In this document: positions 7,789 to 17,272 of the stretch, one piece after another
Position numbering within the stretch: the first letter of the stretch is position 1
Layout: every line of letters begins with the position of its first letter
From: 02-FULL-45-11b sp041663485
Lineage (GTDB): Bacteria; Patescibacteriota; Patescibacteriia; Buchananbacterales; UBA6539
Assembly (NCBI GenBank): GCA_041663485.1
Contig: JBAYMO010000001.1
Location: 21,725 to 85,724, forward strand
Direction of reading: 5' to 3'
DNA length: 64,000 nt
Position numbers and translations under genes: made by a program
The notes under the pieces: generated by a model
Database searches by the model: none
Seen by the model: only the letters and a program-made list of their open reading frames with translations
What the model was told of the DNA's origin: nothing

Positions 7789-9435
7789 CTATTCCAGACT
7801 AGAAGGCATACCAGCTTTATAAAAACCCCTTTTACTTTTAATATAATCAACGGCAAATAAATACCTCCCGGTTGTGTGATTTTTTTTGGCTTTTATGCTT
7901 CTTATACTAGTCGGCTCTTTTGGCGCAATTACTTTTGCGCCTAAAACTTCTGATAATTTCTGACCAATGCCATTCTCTGCTCCGGTTGAACATGAAGACA
8001 AAATAATAGTCGGCATTTTTTCGAAAAATTTAGTGGCGCCAGCCGCGGTTTGACCAGTCAAATCATCTGTGGTTATGCTCCATCTCTCTTGTTCAGGCGA
8101 ACCAGGCTTAAAAAAATTATAACGACCAAACTTAATACTATCTTTAGTGCCATGTCCGCCAATTATCGCTAAAGATATTTTGTGACCGGATTGGTCCGAC
8201 GAATTGTAGCGTCGATCAAATTTAATCAAAGTTCGAACAAAGTCTAATTTACCGGAGCATTCTGCCACCCGCAAACTTAAATCTTTCTCAACCTGATCAT
8301 ACAAACTCTTTAAAACCTCGCAATCGTTGTAAAAGGCACCATTGTGATCGCTGCGCGGATAAATAATTACGCCATAAGGCTTATCTAGGCTGTCAGCTTC
8401 CTCATATTGCCTAATAAGTAAATCGTTCGGATACCGGGCAAAATCAGCAATATTAAACTCCTGATTCAAAAACTGGCAAACCCCAGGCTTGGTTTCCTCC
8501 AAAGCCCGAACGGCGTTCAAATTATTCCTTATTACCTCGGACAAATCACCACGCCGATCACTTAAATCCCAAGCCCGAAAAAAATCACGTCCCGACAAAT
8601 TATAATCAGAAAGGATATAATCAAGCTCTTCGATACCATTGGTCATTGCTTCACTTTGAAAAGCTTCCGAACGCTCGAAGAGCGAAGACGTTATTTCAGT
8701 ATAATGCTCCCAAGCATCTATATATTCCACGTCAGTCGAATAATCATCTTCACCACCTGGCCGCAATCTTTTGGCCAAAAGACCAACTTCATTGGCCGCG
8801 GACTGGTACTTATACCCAAAACCGTATTTAAATACAGGCTTAATTATTTCGACCGCCTCATGCATCTTAGGAGTTAGCTCCTGAGACAGGTATCGTCTTA
8901 TAAGCCCAAAATTGTCCGTCAACGCTTCGACACCAATGTCTGAGCGTTTTTCATTGGACCTGTCTTCAGCCACCTGATAATAAGCCTTCAGGACATTAAA
9001 TTCATCAAAAATCTCTTGATTCGAAAGGGCAAAATCAATTTCCCCTCTCAGATCGACAATCATGTCTAAGGAAAAATCCTTAACTTTCTTCCAGTCATCA
9101 TCTTGCTCATGTAACTTACTACAATTGGCAAGACGAATTAGAATTTCTAAAATACGATTTCTGAATTCCGATCTGGCGTAACGTTTATCTTCATTGAACC
9201 CAATAAAAATTTCGCGTACCTCCGATTGCCTGGACTCCAACTCGGCCATCAGGCCAGATAAAGACTGTAAATCTTCTTCACCATTATTGGCCAAACTATC
9301 AATTTTATTCACCAATTCCGACCAACTATTTAAAGTCGCGCGGGCATCTTTTTTTTCCTTGGGTTTTGGCGACTGATCTTGCTTCTTAGCCTCAAATGTT
9401 TCTTGGGCTGTTAGTTCTTCGTAACGCTCTGCCAT
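7789..9435 (-). CDS. Orphan protein with C-terminal clan CD (caspase-like) signature
   Basis: 548 residues, no signal peptide or membrane segment. The first 400 residues are acidic and mostly helical and match nothing I recognise. The last 170 carry a hydrophobic strand followed by GGHG (His428) and, 54 residues later, a strand followed by SSCSTG (Cys482). This His-Gly and Cys pair at the ends of two beta strands is the catalytic layout of clan CD cysteine peptidases (caspases, clostripain, gingipain, C80 and CHAT domains). The function is inference: a protease that acts on a cytosolic target or on itself. It lies 10 bases downstream of the second mreB on the same strand, so co-expression is likely. 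The start ATG lacks an SD. Confidence 0.65.
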   Translation of the reverse strand: MAERYEELTAQETFEAKKQDQSPKPKEKKDARATLNSWSELVNKIDSLANNGEEDLQSLSGLMAELESRQSEVREIFIGFNEDKRYARSEFRNRILEILIRLANCSKLHEQDDDWKKVKDFSLDMIVDLRGEIDFALSNQEIFDEFNVLKAYYQVAEDRSNEKRSDIGVEALTDNFGLIRRYLSQELTPKMHEAVEIIKPVFKYGFGYKYQSAANEVGLLAKRLRPGGEDDYSTDVEYIDAWEHYTEITSSLFERSEAFQSEAMTNGIEELDYILSDYNLSGRDFFRAWDLSDRRGDLSEVIRNNLNAVRALEETKPGVCQFLNQEFNIADFARYPNDLLIRQYEEADSLDKPYGVIIYPRSDHNGAFYNDCEVLKSLYDQVEKDLSLRVAECSGKLDFVRTLIKFDRRYNSSDQSGHKISLAIIGGHGTKDSIKFGRYNFFKPGSPEQERWSITTDDLTGQTAAGATKFFEKMPTIILSSCSTGAENGIGQKLSEVLGAKVIAPKEPTSIRSIKAKKNHTTGRYLFAVDYIKSKRGFYKAGMPSSLE

Positions 9436-9445
9436 ATGTGTTTAA

Positions 9446-10453
9446 TTATTTTATGGCCAAGATACTTCGCTTGTATGATTCCAAATTCTCTAAAGCAATA
9501 CCAGTGCCTTTGGCCACGCAAAATATTGGCTCGTCAGCAATGTAAGCCGGCACGCCAGTTGCCTGCATCACCAATTGATCAATATTTCTCAGCTGACTGG
9601 AACCACCGGACATAATAATCCCCTTGTCAATAACATCCGCGGATAACTCCGGCGGCGTTTTATGCAGTACATCTTTAACGGCCTGAATAATACCTTCCAA
9701 CTCCGTTTGAATGGCGTCGGTAACATCATCGGAAGTTACCGTCACGGTTCGAGGCAAACCGGAAACCGTATCGCGACCCCGCACTTCCATCGACAATGGT
9801 TCTTCCATGTACATGGCTGAACCGATATCAATTTTTACGCGTTCAGCTGAACGTTCACCGATAGCCAAATTATATTTACGACGAATAAACTCAGCAATAG
9901 CCAAATCAAAACGATTGCCTCCGATTTTTACCGAGGTGGAAGCCACAATGCCACCCAAAGAAATAACGGCCATTTCCGACGTGCCGCCGCCGATATCAAT
10001 AATCATGTGACCCGAGGGCGAACCAATCGGAATATCAGCGCCAATAGCGGCCACAATCGGCTCTTTAATAATATAGGCGGCCTTAGCTCCGGCCGCGATG
10101 GTCGCGTCAATAACCGCGCGCCGCTCAGTAGAAGTAATACCGGCCGGTACAGCCACCATCACTTCTGGCCGAAATAATCTAATACCGCCCAAAGCCTTAT
10201 TAACAAAATATCTCAACATAGCCGCGGTGGTTTTGTAATCGGCGATAACTCCGTCTTTCATCGGCCGAACCGCGATAATGGTTTCCGGCGTGCGGCCAAG
10301 CATTTCTTTAGCTTCAACGCCAACCGCTAAAATCTTTTTATCAATCGCTGAAACCGCTACCACCGAAGGCTCATTAATAACAATTCCCCTCTTGGGCACA
10401 TAAACCAAAGAATTAGTCGTACCTAAATCAATTCCGATTTTCTTGATTAGCAT
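9446..10453 (-). CDS. mreB: MreB, actin-like protein (paralogue 2)
   Basis: 335 residues, with both phosphate loops in standard form: DLGTTNS at 9-15 and DIGGGTSE near 153-160. It is the more conventional of the two MreB proteins, though it lacks a neighbouring mreC. The N-terminus is short (LIKKIG), without the amphipathic helix seen in the copy at 568-1626, so membrane attachment may differ. It polymerises with ATP and may act in cell shape together with, or instead of, the other copy. The following gene is the clan CD-like protein. No SD is seen before the ATG. Confidence 0.95.
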   Translation of the reverse strand: MLIKKIGIDLGTTNSLVYVPKRGIVINEPSVVAVSAIDKKILAVGVEAKEMLGRTPETIIAVRPMKDGVIADYKTTAAMLRYFVNKALGGIRLFRPEVMVAVPAGITSTERRAVIDATIAAGAKAAYIIKEPIVAAIGADIPIGSPSGHMIIDIGGGTSEMAVISLGGIVASTSVKIGGNRFDLAIAEFIRRKYNLAIGERSAERVKIDIGSAMYMEEPLSMEVRGRDTVSGLPRTVTVTSDDVTDAIQTELEGIIQAVKDVLHKTPPELSADVIDKGIIMSGGSSQLRNIDQLVMQATGVPAYIADEPIFCVAKGTGIALENLESYKRSILAIK

Positions 10454-10556
10454 ATATTACAAAAAAAATTCTTTAAAATAGCTTATATATTATAAGCTAA
10501 ATTTAAAAATTTGTCTAGTTTTACCCTTAAAAATTATGGCCAAAATAAAATAAAAA

Positions 10557-11417
10557 TTAGCTCCGGCCAGGAGTTTTAATACCAAAATATTTCAAAAAAT
10601 ATTTGATACCGGAAATAAGATGAATTCTGCCACCAAGTTTAAACACCCCCAAAATTCCTTCCCGCTCCGCCGAGAATCTGGTATGATAATGAACTAAAAC
10701 CACTTCGGGAAAATAAACTACTTGGCTTTTATTTTCCCAAAAACGCCGGCAGAGATCCAAATCCTCAAAATACATAAAGAATCTTTCGTCGAACAAACCA
10801 ACTTTAACCAAAATTGACTGACGAATTAATAGACAAGCGCCAAATAGCCAATCAACGGGAATGGTTTTATCATGTTCAATATCAATCATCAGATACTGAT
10901 TGACTGAATTTTGAGCAAAAGGCAGCTTACCGAAAATGGTTCGGCGATAAAGTGGCACAAAAGTATTGGGAAATCGCCGGCAGGAATATTGAATGGTGCC
11001 ATCCGGATATATTAATTTTGGTCCGATCATGCCGACCGACTCATTGTGTTCCAAATAGTGATACATTTTCTCAATAACGCCAGAAACAATAGCGATATCA
11101 GAATTCAAAATCATGACATATTTGCCTTTGGCAGCTTTAATGCCTAAATTGTTGCCATAAGCAAAGCCGCCATTAACTTTTGATTGCATAGTGACAATGG
11201 GCGGCACGACTAGTTCTTTTCCGTTGGCCAACCTGAACCTCTGAATATATTCCCGTGAAAAAAGATTGTTTACCATTTCTAAACACCCGTCATCCGAATC
11301 ATTATCAACCACTATGATTTCGTAGTCTAGCTGAGGTTGGGACAAAACAACGCCCTTGAGACACTGTTTAATCAGCTCCTTTGATTTGTAATTCAATAAA
11401 ATAATTGATATATCCAT
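10557..11417 (-). CDS. Glycosyltransferase family 2 (rhamnosyltransferase-like)
   Basis: 286 residues. GT-A fold features: N-terminal ISIILLNYKSKELI, the nucleotide-binding VVDNDSDDG near residues 36-44, an NSDI metal-binding (DxD-like) motif near 105, and the acceptor-side FMYFEDLDLCRRF motif near 215-225, where the ED pair is the expected catalytic base. Cytosolic, with no membrane segment. It would add a sugar from an activated donor to a cell-surface glycan or lipid. It is the last of three glycosyltransferase genes transcribed together from about 13.9 kb. Donor and acceptor cannot be deduced. Confidence 0.9.
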   Translation of the reverse strand: MDISIILLNYKSKELIKQCLKGVVLSQPQLDYEIIVVDNDSDDGCLEMVNNLFSREYIQRFRLANGKELVVPPIVTMQSKVNGGFAYGNNLGIKAAKGKYVMILNSDIAIVSGVIEKMYHYLEHNESVGMIGPKLIYPDGTIQYSCRRFPNTFVPLYRRTIFGKLPFAQNSVNQYLMIDIEHDKTIPVDWLFGACLLIRQSILVKVGLFDERFFMYFEDLDLCRRFWENKSQVVYFPEVVLVHYHTRFSAEREGILGVFKLGGRIHLISGIKYFLKYFGIKTPGRS

Positions 11418-11422
11418 ATCTT

Positions 11423-12439
11423 TTAATTAAACCATGACCTGATTTGGTTGGCGGTAATTTTTCGGTGTCGCATAATTATTTGTCGTTTAGACCAAGTCCG
11501 GGGCAATAATTTAAAAAACTTTACCAGACCCGACCACTGAAACGGCTCAAAAATTAGCGCCCCAAAGGTTATAATAAAATCACGACTTAAAAACCATGGT
11601 GAAGCCAGAAATAAATTAATCAAATCATCATTTTTTACCAACATCAAATGATGATTGCGTAAAGAATAAATACGCAAAATCTTTGATATCTTTTTTCTTT
11701 CCTTTATTACTTGACTCAACTTTGATTGATAAAAACCACGATGATGAAAACAAACGGCTTGATAATTATACCAACAGGTAAAGCCATAAAGCCGCAAGCG
11801 CCATGATAAATCAATGTCTTCTTTATACGCAACAAAATCTTGATCAAAAAACTCATGGTTGATTGAAACATCATCCAGAGCTGACTTGCGATATAAAACA
11901 CAGGCGCCAGTGACCCCAAAGACTTCTTCGGTTTTATCGTATTGGCCCGAATCAATCTCACCTTCACCGCGATCAACAACTCTTCGGCTTTTAAAAATTT
12001 TTAAGCCCGTGGAGTCGATGATATTTGATTTAATTGTTTCTCTCATGGACTGATCATTACTATCAATGGCCTCGGTGCTAAATTTCAAAATTTTACCGCC
12101 AAAGGCTGCGCCTTGCGGTTGGCGATCAGCAAATTCTACAATTTTTTCTAAAAAATTTTCCGTTAAAACTACATCGGCATTCATCACTAAGACATATTCG
12201 CTTTTGGCAATCAAAATACCCTGATTGTTAGCTTTGGCGAAACCGAGATTGCGAAAATTTTGTAAAATTGAAACGGTGGGATAATTAGAACGAATAAAAT
12301 CGACTGTTTCGTCGTCTGAGCCGTTGTCGATAACCAAAATGGAAAAGTCGCGAAAAGATTGGCGCATCAAAGACTCCATGCAATCAAAAATATAACGCAT
12401 AGAATTCCAAGTGACAATTTGCACCGATACTTTTGCCAT
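11423..12439 (-). CDS. Glycosyltransferase family 2
   Basis: 338 residues. Starts with VSVQIVTWNSMRYI, followed by VIDNGSDDETVDFI (nucleotide binding), NADVVL (metal binding, near residue 94) and VAYKEDIDLSWRLRLYG (acceptor side, ED pair). The C-terminal 100 residues are basic with a short hydrophobic stretch that may touch the membrane. It resembles its neighbour at 10557 in layout but is clearly a different paralogue. The two genes are five bases apart and probably act on the same glycan. Confidence 0.9.
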   Translation of the reverse strand: MAKVSVQIVTWNSMRYIFDCMESLMRQSFRDFSILVIDNGSDDETVDFIRSNYPTVSILQNFRNLGFAKANNQGILIAKSEYVLVMNADVVLTENFLEKIVEFADRQPQGAAFGGKILKFSTEAIDSNDQSMRETIKSNIIDSTGLKIFKSRRVVDRGEGEIDSGQYDKTEEVFGVTGACVLYRKSALDDVSINHEFFDQDFVAYKEDIDLSWRLRLYGFTCWYNYQAVCFHHRGFYQSKLSQVIKERKKISKILRIYSLRNHHLMLVKNDDLINLFLASPWFLSRDFIITFGALIFEPFQWSGLVKFFKLLPRTWSKRQIIMRHRKITANQIRSWFN

Positions 12440-12454
12440 AATTTTTAAGTTAAT

Positions 12455-13948
12455 TTATTTTTTTTCGGTTACCCAAAAACCCAAGCGATACTTGCCGCCC
12501 AGCATTAACCGAGTTTGAGCATCAGCGGCCGGCAATGACCCAAAAAGAATTAAGGTTACCGGTACCAATAACCATTGCAAAAACATCAAGACATAATGGT
12601 GCCATTTAAAATGTCTGGGTTTGGGTGGCAGCATAATCGCGTATAAAAAAGCAATGACCACCATGCCAATCATAGAAAAACGCATTAAAAAAGCTAAAAC
12701 ATGAGGCGTGTTCTGAAAAAGCGCTGTTTCCCGTTCCATGGGTCGGGCTAGCCACAGCGGCAAATAACCGGCGGAAATCATTATAATCGGCGCGGTGGCC
12801 CAAGAATATACACCTTCAGTCTGATTCCAAAGATATCGTATTTTTTTAAAAAATGGAATGTTTCTACCCTCCCCTGACTTAAACCAAAATTGCTTAACCA
12901 TCCAGGGAAAATGCTCCACGCCCCAGGCCCAGCGGCGCATTTGCTTGTACTGATTCTTCAAGCTGCGCCAAAAATTACCGATATCGACCGTGTTCATATA
13001 AACCGGAATATACATCGGTACGGTTTGATAATCGCCTTGATACCGAACCAAACCCTGAAGAAAAATTCGCGAATCTTCAGTTACAATTGTATTGTCCCAA
13101 TAGCCCACGTCAACTAACGCCCTGAAACTCATAGAATGGGAGGAAAAAGTAAACAATCTCTCTGGACGCGACAAATCAGTAAACAACCAAAAAGTGGTTG
13201 AGCTGGCCACCACCCTGACGATTGGATTAGACTCCCAGACGTTATTATTATAAATGGCGATCGGTTGAAAGCTACAACGGGTCGGGTTGGGCTGAGTTAA
13301 ATAATGATAAGTCAAACAGGCAAAATATTGAGGATGAACACAGGTGTCAATGTCAAAATTTGAAACAATCACTTGGTCATAATCTAATCCCAATTCATCA
13401 ATCAATCGATGGGCGCAAATCGCGGCGTAATGAGTATTTGAACCTTTACCCGGCAATTCATGAGGAATATCAGACGGATGAACTGTAATCAAAAATTTAA
13501 AAAATTTGTCGGAAAATTTTTCTCTGATTTGCTCGGAAATTTTTAAAAAATTTTCTTGATCACGCGCCTCACCGGCTAAAACCACAATAAATTTTTTCAA
13601 ATCATAATTTGATTCTATCAAAGCCTTAAAAGGTTTTTCCACAATACCAAAAGGTTCTTTATAGGTAGGCAAAAAAATTAAATGATGATACTGAGTAAAA
13701 TCTTTGGGCAGGGATTTCACGCGACTGAACCAATCCACCTCCACGTCGCGTCTAAATCGGCGCCAAGAAGTCAAAAGATAAATGAGCATATACAAGATCC
13801 GAAGCAGCCAATAAATATCAAACGCGATGATAAAATAAATAGCCCAAAGAGGTTTAATAAAGGAAAGCAAAATAATTCCAAGAAAAGTCAGCCAGACTAA
13901 TAAACCCGGGATAGTTTCTAAAATTCTATATTTTGTCTGCTCAGTCAT
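12455..13948 (-). CDS. Membrane glycosyltransferase family 2 (processive type)
   Basis: 497 residues. Two N-terminal membrane segments (about 14-60), a cytosolic GT-A domain (about 90-340) and three C-terminal membrane segments. Motifs: NFDIDTCVHPQYF (substrate aspartates), TEDSRIFL (catalytic base) and QMRRWAWG, the Q-x-x-R-W motif of processive synthases such as cellulose and hyaluronan synthases. It would both polymerise and export a polysaccharide or move a lipid-linked sugar. First gene of the three-gene glycosyltransferase run. Product identity is unknown. Confidence 0.88.
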   Translation of the reverse strand: MTEQTKYRILETIPGLLVWLTFLGIILLSFIKPLWAIYFIIAFDIYWLLRILYMLIYLLTSWRRFRRDVEVDWFSRVKSLPKDFTQYHHLIFLPTYKEPFGIVEKPFKALIESNYDLKKFIVVLAGEARDQENFLKISEQIREKFSDKFFKFLITVHPSDIPHELPGKGSNTHYAAICAHRLIDELGLDYDQVIVSNFDIDTCVHPQYFACLTYHYLTQPNPTRCSFQPIAIYNNNVWESNPIVRVVASSTTFWLFTDLSRPERLFTFSSHSMSFRALVDVGYWDNTIVTEDSRIFLQGLVRYQGDYQTVPMYIPVYMNTVDIGNFWRSLKNQYKQMRRWAWGVEHFPWMVKQFWFKSGEGRNIPFFKKIRYLWNQTEGVYSWATAPIIMISAGYLPLWLARPMERETALFQNTPHVLAFLMRFSMIGMVVIAFLYAIMLPPKPRHFKWHHYVLMFLQWLLVPVTLILFGSLPAADAQTRLMLGGKYRLGFWVTEKK

Positions 13949-14026
13949 GTTTATATTTAACCATAAAATTAATTTTTTTGCAACTAAAATAAAACAATTT
14001 TTTTCACTTGTTTTAATAAAAAAATA

Positions 14027-15616
14027 TTAAATTAATGACCGGCCGGTCATTTCCGGCGACTGAGGAATTTCAAAAATGTTTAAGATGGTGGGCGAAATAT
14101 CCGCTAGCATACCGGAGGGAGTTAAAATGCTTAAATCACCCTGCACACTATCCAAACCCGAAGTTAATGTTTGACCTTCCCAACGCGCGCCCACCGCGAT
14201 AAAAGGCACGGGGTTGGTGCTGTGCTCCTTGTCAATTTCACCGGTTTGCAAATTTATCAGCTCTTCGGCATTGCCATGGTCAGCCGTGATTAAACAAACG
14301 CCATTCTGTCCCAACACCGCGTTCACCAATTCACCCAAACACCGATCAACCGTTTCAACCGCTTTAATCGTCGCTGGAATTACACCAGTATGACCAACCA
14401 TGTCAGGGTTGGCAAAATTAACTACGATAAAATCATATTTGGCTTGCTTAATGGCCGCAATTAATTTGGCGTTTAATTCCATGGCGCTCATTTCCGGTTT
14501 TAAATCATAAGTTGGCACCGACGGCGACGGCACCAATATTCTTTGTTCACCCTGAAATTCGTCTTCTTTGCCACCGTTAAAAAAGAAAGTAACGTGGGCG
14601 TATTTTTCCGTTTCCGCCGCGTGAAGCTGAGTCAAATTGTTATCCTGAATAATTTTGGCCAAAGGAGTTTGAATTAATTCTTTAGGGAAAACCACATCAA
14701 CCGGCAAATCTTTATCATACTCGGTAAAAGTAATAAAAACTAAATTGGAATATTTTTTTACTTTGGGAAATTTATCAAAACCGGGCAAAGCAAAAGCGGC
14801 GGAAATTTGTCTAGCTCGATCAGCTCTAAAATTAAAAAATATTACAACGTCATTATCATCTATTGTTGCCACCGGTTTAGAATTTTCCATAATTACGGTC
14901 GGCAAAAATTCTTCGTCAAAAATATTTTTACTATATGCTTTTTGAATAGCATCAATCGGATCTTCGGATTTTAATTTACTTTTACCGCTGGCGATGGCCG
15001 TATAGGCGCTCTCAATTCTTTCCCAATGATTATCGCGATCCATAGCGTAAAACCGTCCAGACAAACTGGCAATTTTGCCCACACCCACGGCTTTAATTTT
15101 TGCCTGAAGCGCTTTAACGAAATCTAAACCACCATCTTTTTTGGTATCCCGGCCATCCAAAATTACATGGATGAATACGTCCTTAATGCCATTGGCGCGG
15201 CACATATCAAGCAAAGCATACAAATGATCTTGATGAGAGTGAACACCGCCATTACTAACCAGACCCAAAAGGTGAAGTCGGCTTTTGTTGGTTTTAACTT
15301 GTTTGATGGCTTTTAGCCACACTGGATTTTCAGCTAAACTTTTATTTTCAATCGCCCGATTAATTTTTGGCAATGTTTGATAAATAATTTTTCCTGAACC
15401 AAGGTTGAGATGTCCAACTTCGGAATTACCCATTTCGCCCCAAGACAAACCAACCGCTTCGCCAGAAGCTTGCAGGGTCATGACCGGATAAGTAGAAACC
15501 AGATGTTCAAATACCGGTTTTCTGGCTAAAGTTATACCGTTGCCTTTTGATGGCGGCGCTACGCCCCAACCATCGAGAATGGCCAAGACGACAGGTTTTG
15601 GTCTGATTATTGGCAT
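14027..15616 (-). CDS. gpmI: Cofactor-independent phosphoglycerate mutase (copy A)
   Basis: 529 residues, normal length. Alkaline phosphatase superfamily: metal site DGWG near 15-18, phosphorylated Ser65 within MGNSEVGHLNLG, the RFYAMDRD substrate loop, GHTG and TADHGNAEE metal ligands near the C-terminus, and HSTNPVPF. It interconverts 3- and 2-phosphoglycerate using manganese. It is the downstream member of a tandem pair; the second copy is 69 bases upstream. Gene order here is eno, HD-like gene, gpmI B, gpmI A. All active-site motifs are intact, so both copies look functional. Confidence 0.95.
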   Translation of the reverse strand: MPIIRPKPVVLAILDGWGVAPPSKGNGITLARKPVFEHLVSTYPVMTLQASGEAVGLSWGEMGNSEVGHLNLGSGKIIYQTLPKINRAIENKSLAENPVWLKAIKQVKTNKSRLHLLGLVSNGGVHSHQDHLYALLDMCRANGIKDVFIHVILDGRDTKKDGGLDFVKALQAKIKAVGVGKIASLSGRFYAMDRDNHWERIESAYTAIASGKSKLKSEDPIDAIQKAYSKNIFDEEFLPTVIMENSKPVATIDDNDVVIFFNFRADRARQISAAFALPGFDKFPKVKKYSNLVFITFTEYDKDLPVDVVFPKELIQTPLAKIIQDNNLTQLHAAETEKYAHVTFFFNGGKEDEFQGEQRILVPSPSVPTYDLKPEMSAMELNAKLIAAIKQAKYDFIVVNFANPDMVGHTGVIPATIKAVETVDRCLGELVNAVLGQNGVCLITADHGNAEELINLQTGEIDKEHSTNPVPFIAVGARWEGQTLTSGLDSVQGDLSILTPSGMLADISPTILNIFEIPQSPEMTGRSLI

Positions 15617-15685
15617 AAATAAATTAAAAACAAAAAATTAAGAAATTAAAACCGTTAATCTTGTTATTTTTAATTTCTTATTTTC

Positions 15686-17272
15686 TTAAAATAGTGACCT
15701 ACCTTTCATTTCTTTAGCTTTGGCTAAGTTCATCAGTTTTAGAATAGTTGGCCCTACGTCCCCTAATTTTCCCTGGTGTAGTTTGCGGTTAATCTTTTTT
15801 GGCTCAATTAAAATAAAGGGGACGGGATTGCTGGTATGCTCAGTATAGACTTCTCCGGTTTTTAAATCAATCATTTTCTCAGCATTGCCATGATCAGCGG
15901 TAATAATTAAGGTTCCATGTTTTTTTAAAACCGCTGGGACCAATTTGCCCAAACACTCATCAACATGTTCAATTGCTTTAATACAAGCTGGCAAATTACC
16001 GGTATGACCAATCATGTCAGGCGAAGCCAGGTTAGCGCAAATGAATTCAAAACGTGATAAGCTAGAAATTACTTTGTTAGTAACTTTGGTCGTCGACATG
16101 GCTGGCACTTTATCATAGCTATCAACATGAGGTGAAGCGATATTTATCCTCATTTCACCATTAACGGCATGATCATAACCACCATTAAAAAAGAATGTGA
16201 TATGAGCGTATTTTTCCGTTTCCGCGATATAAATTTGTTTATTGCTCGGTAAAATTACCGGCAAAGTATTAAGTAAATCGGCTGAAGGATAAGCGGTCAA
16301 AATCGAATCTAAATCCGGGCCGAAATCGGTCATGGCTACAAAAACTATGTTTTTTAGAATCTTGGCACGTTTAGCAAGACCGGGATTTTTTTTCTCAAAT
16401 TCAACTTGCACGAATGGTTTAGCCAACTGACGGGCGCGGTCGCTGCGTAAGTTAAAGAAAATTATCGCGTCATCGTCGTCAATGCGTGGCACCATTTTCC
16501 CCTTACGCTTAATCACAAACGGCTTGATGAATTCATCAGTAATATTGGAATTATAGGAACGCGAAATACCTTCTTGAGGACTATTGGCCACTGCCACTTC
16601 TTTACCATCTACCATGGCGTTATAAGCTGAAATGGTTCTTGACCAAACCTTTTTGCGATCCATGGCATAAAACCTGCCGATAACCGTCGCAATCCACTCA
16701 CCGGACTTTTTACCATTTTCTTTATTTTTCATCTGACGCATCAAAGCTTCAATTAATTTTAAGGAAGCATGCTGAGGTGAATCACGACCATCAGTAAACA
16801 AATGAAGATAAACGTTAGGAATTTTTTTCAGCCGCGCCCAGGTCAGCAAAGCCAAAAGATGGTCCGGATCACTATGGGCGCTTTGGCCATCGGATAGCAT
16901 GCCCATTAAATGCAAATTGGATTTGTTTTCGATTACGTGCTTATAAGCCGCTTCAAAAGCCGGATTCTTAAAAAATTTTCCCGTGCTAATATCTTTACCA
17001 ATACTAACCGCGTCCTGATCAACCAGCCGGCCAGCACCTAAATTCATATGTCCTGCCTCGGAATTTCCGTGCTGTTTGGGCGGCAGACCAACATATTTAC
17101 CTGAAGCAAAAAGCTGCGTATGGGAATAGTTTTTCCACAAACGATCAAAGACCGGCTTTCGCGCTAGCTCAATGGCATTACCTTTATTTTTTGGCGCCAG
17201 TCCCCAGCCATCCAAAATCAATAAAACTACCGGCGGTTTTTTTTGATTAGCTTTATTTTTTAGTTTAGGCAC
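15686..17272 (-). CDS. gpmI: Cofactor-independent phosphoglycerate mutase (copy B)
   Basis: 528 residues. Same fold and motifs as copy A but well diverged: Ser71 lies in QHGNSEAGHMNLGAG (copy A has MGNSEVGH), and the metal ligands DGWG, GHTG, TADHGNAEK and HTSNPVPF are all present. The divergence is too high for a recent duplication. A copy with altered specificity or regulation is possible. The N-terminus is Lys-rich. Its start overlaps the 3' end of the HD-like gene by 13 bases, so translation may be coupled. Confidence 0.92.
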   Translation of the reverse strand: MPKLKNKANQKKPPVVLLILDGWGLAPKNKGNAIELARKPVFDRLWKNYSHTQLFASGKYVGLPPKQHGNSEAGHMNLGAGRLVDQDAVSIGKDISTGKFFKNPAFEAAYKHVIENKSNLHLMGMLSDGQSAHSDPDHLLALLTWARLKKIPNVYLHLFTDGRDSPQHASLKLIEALMRQMKNKENGKKSGEWIATVIGRFYAMDRKKVWSRTISAYNAMVDGKEVAVANSPQEGISRSYNSNITDEFIKPFVIKRKGKMVPRIDDDDAIIFFNLRSDRARQLAKPFVQVEFEKKNPGLAKRAKILKNIVFVAMTDFGPDLDSILTAYPSADLLNTLPVILPSNKQIYIAETEKYAHITFFFNGGYDHAVNGEMRINIASPHVDSYDKVPAMSTTKVTNKVISSLSRFEFICANLASPDMIGHTGNLPACIKAIEHVDECLGKLVPAVLKKHGTLIITADHGNAEKMIDLKTGEVYTEHTSNPVPFILIEPKKINRKLHQGKLGDVGPTILKLMNLAKAKEMKGRSLF

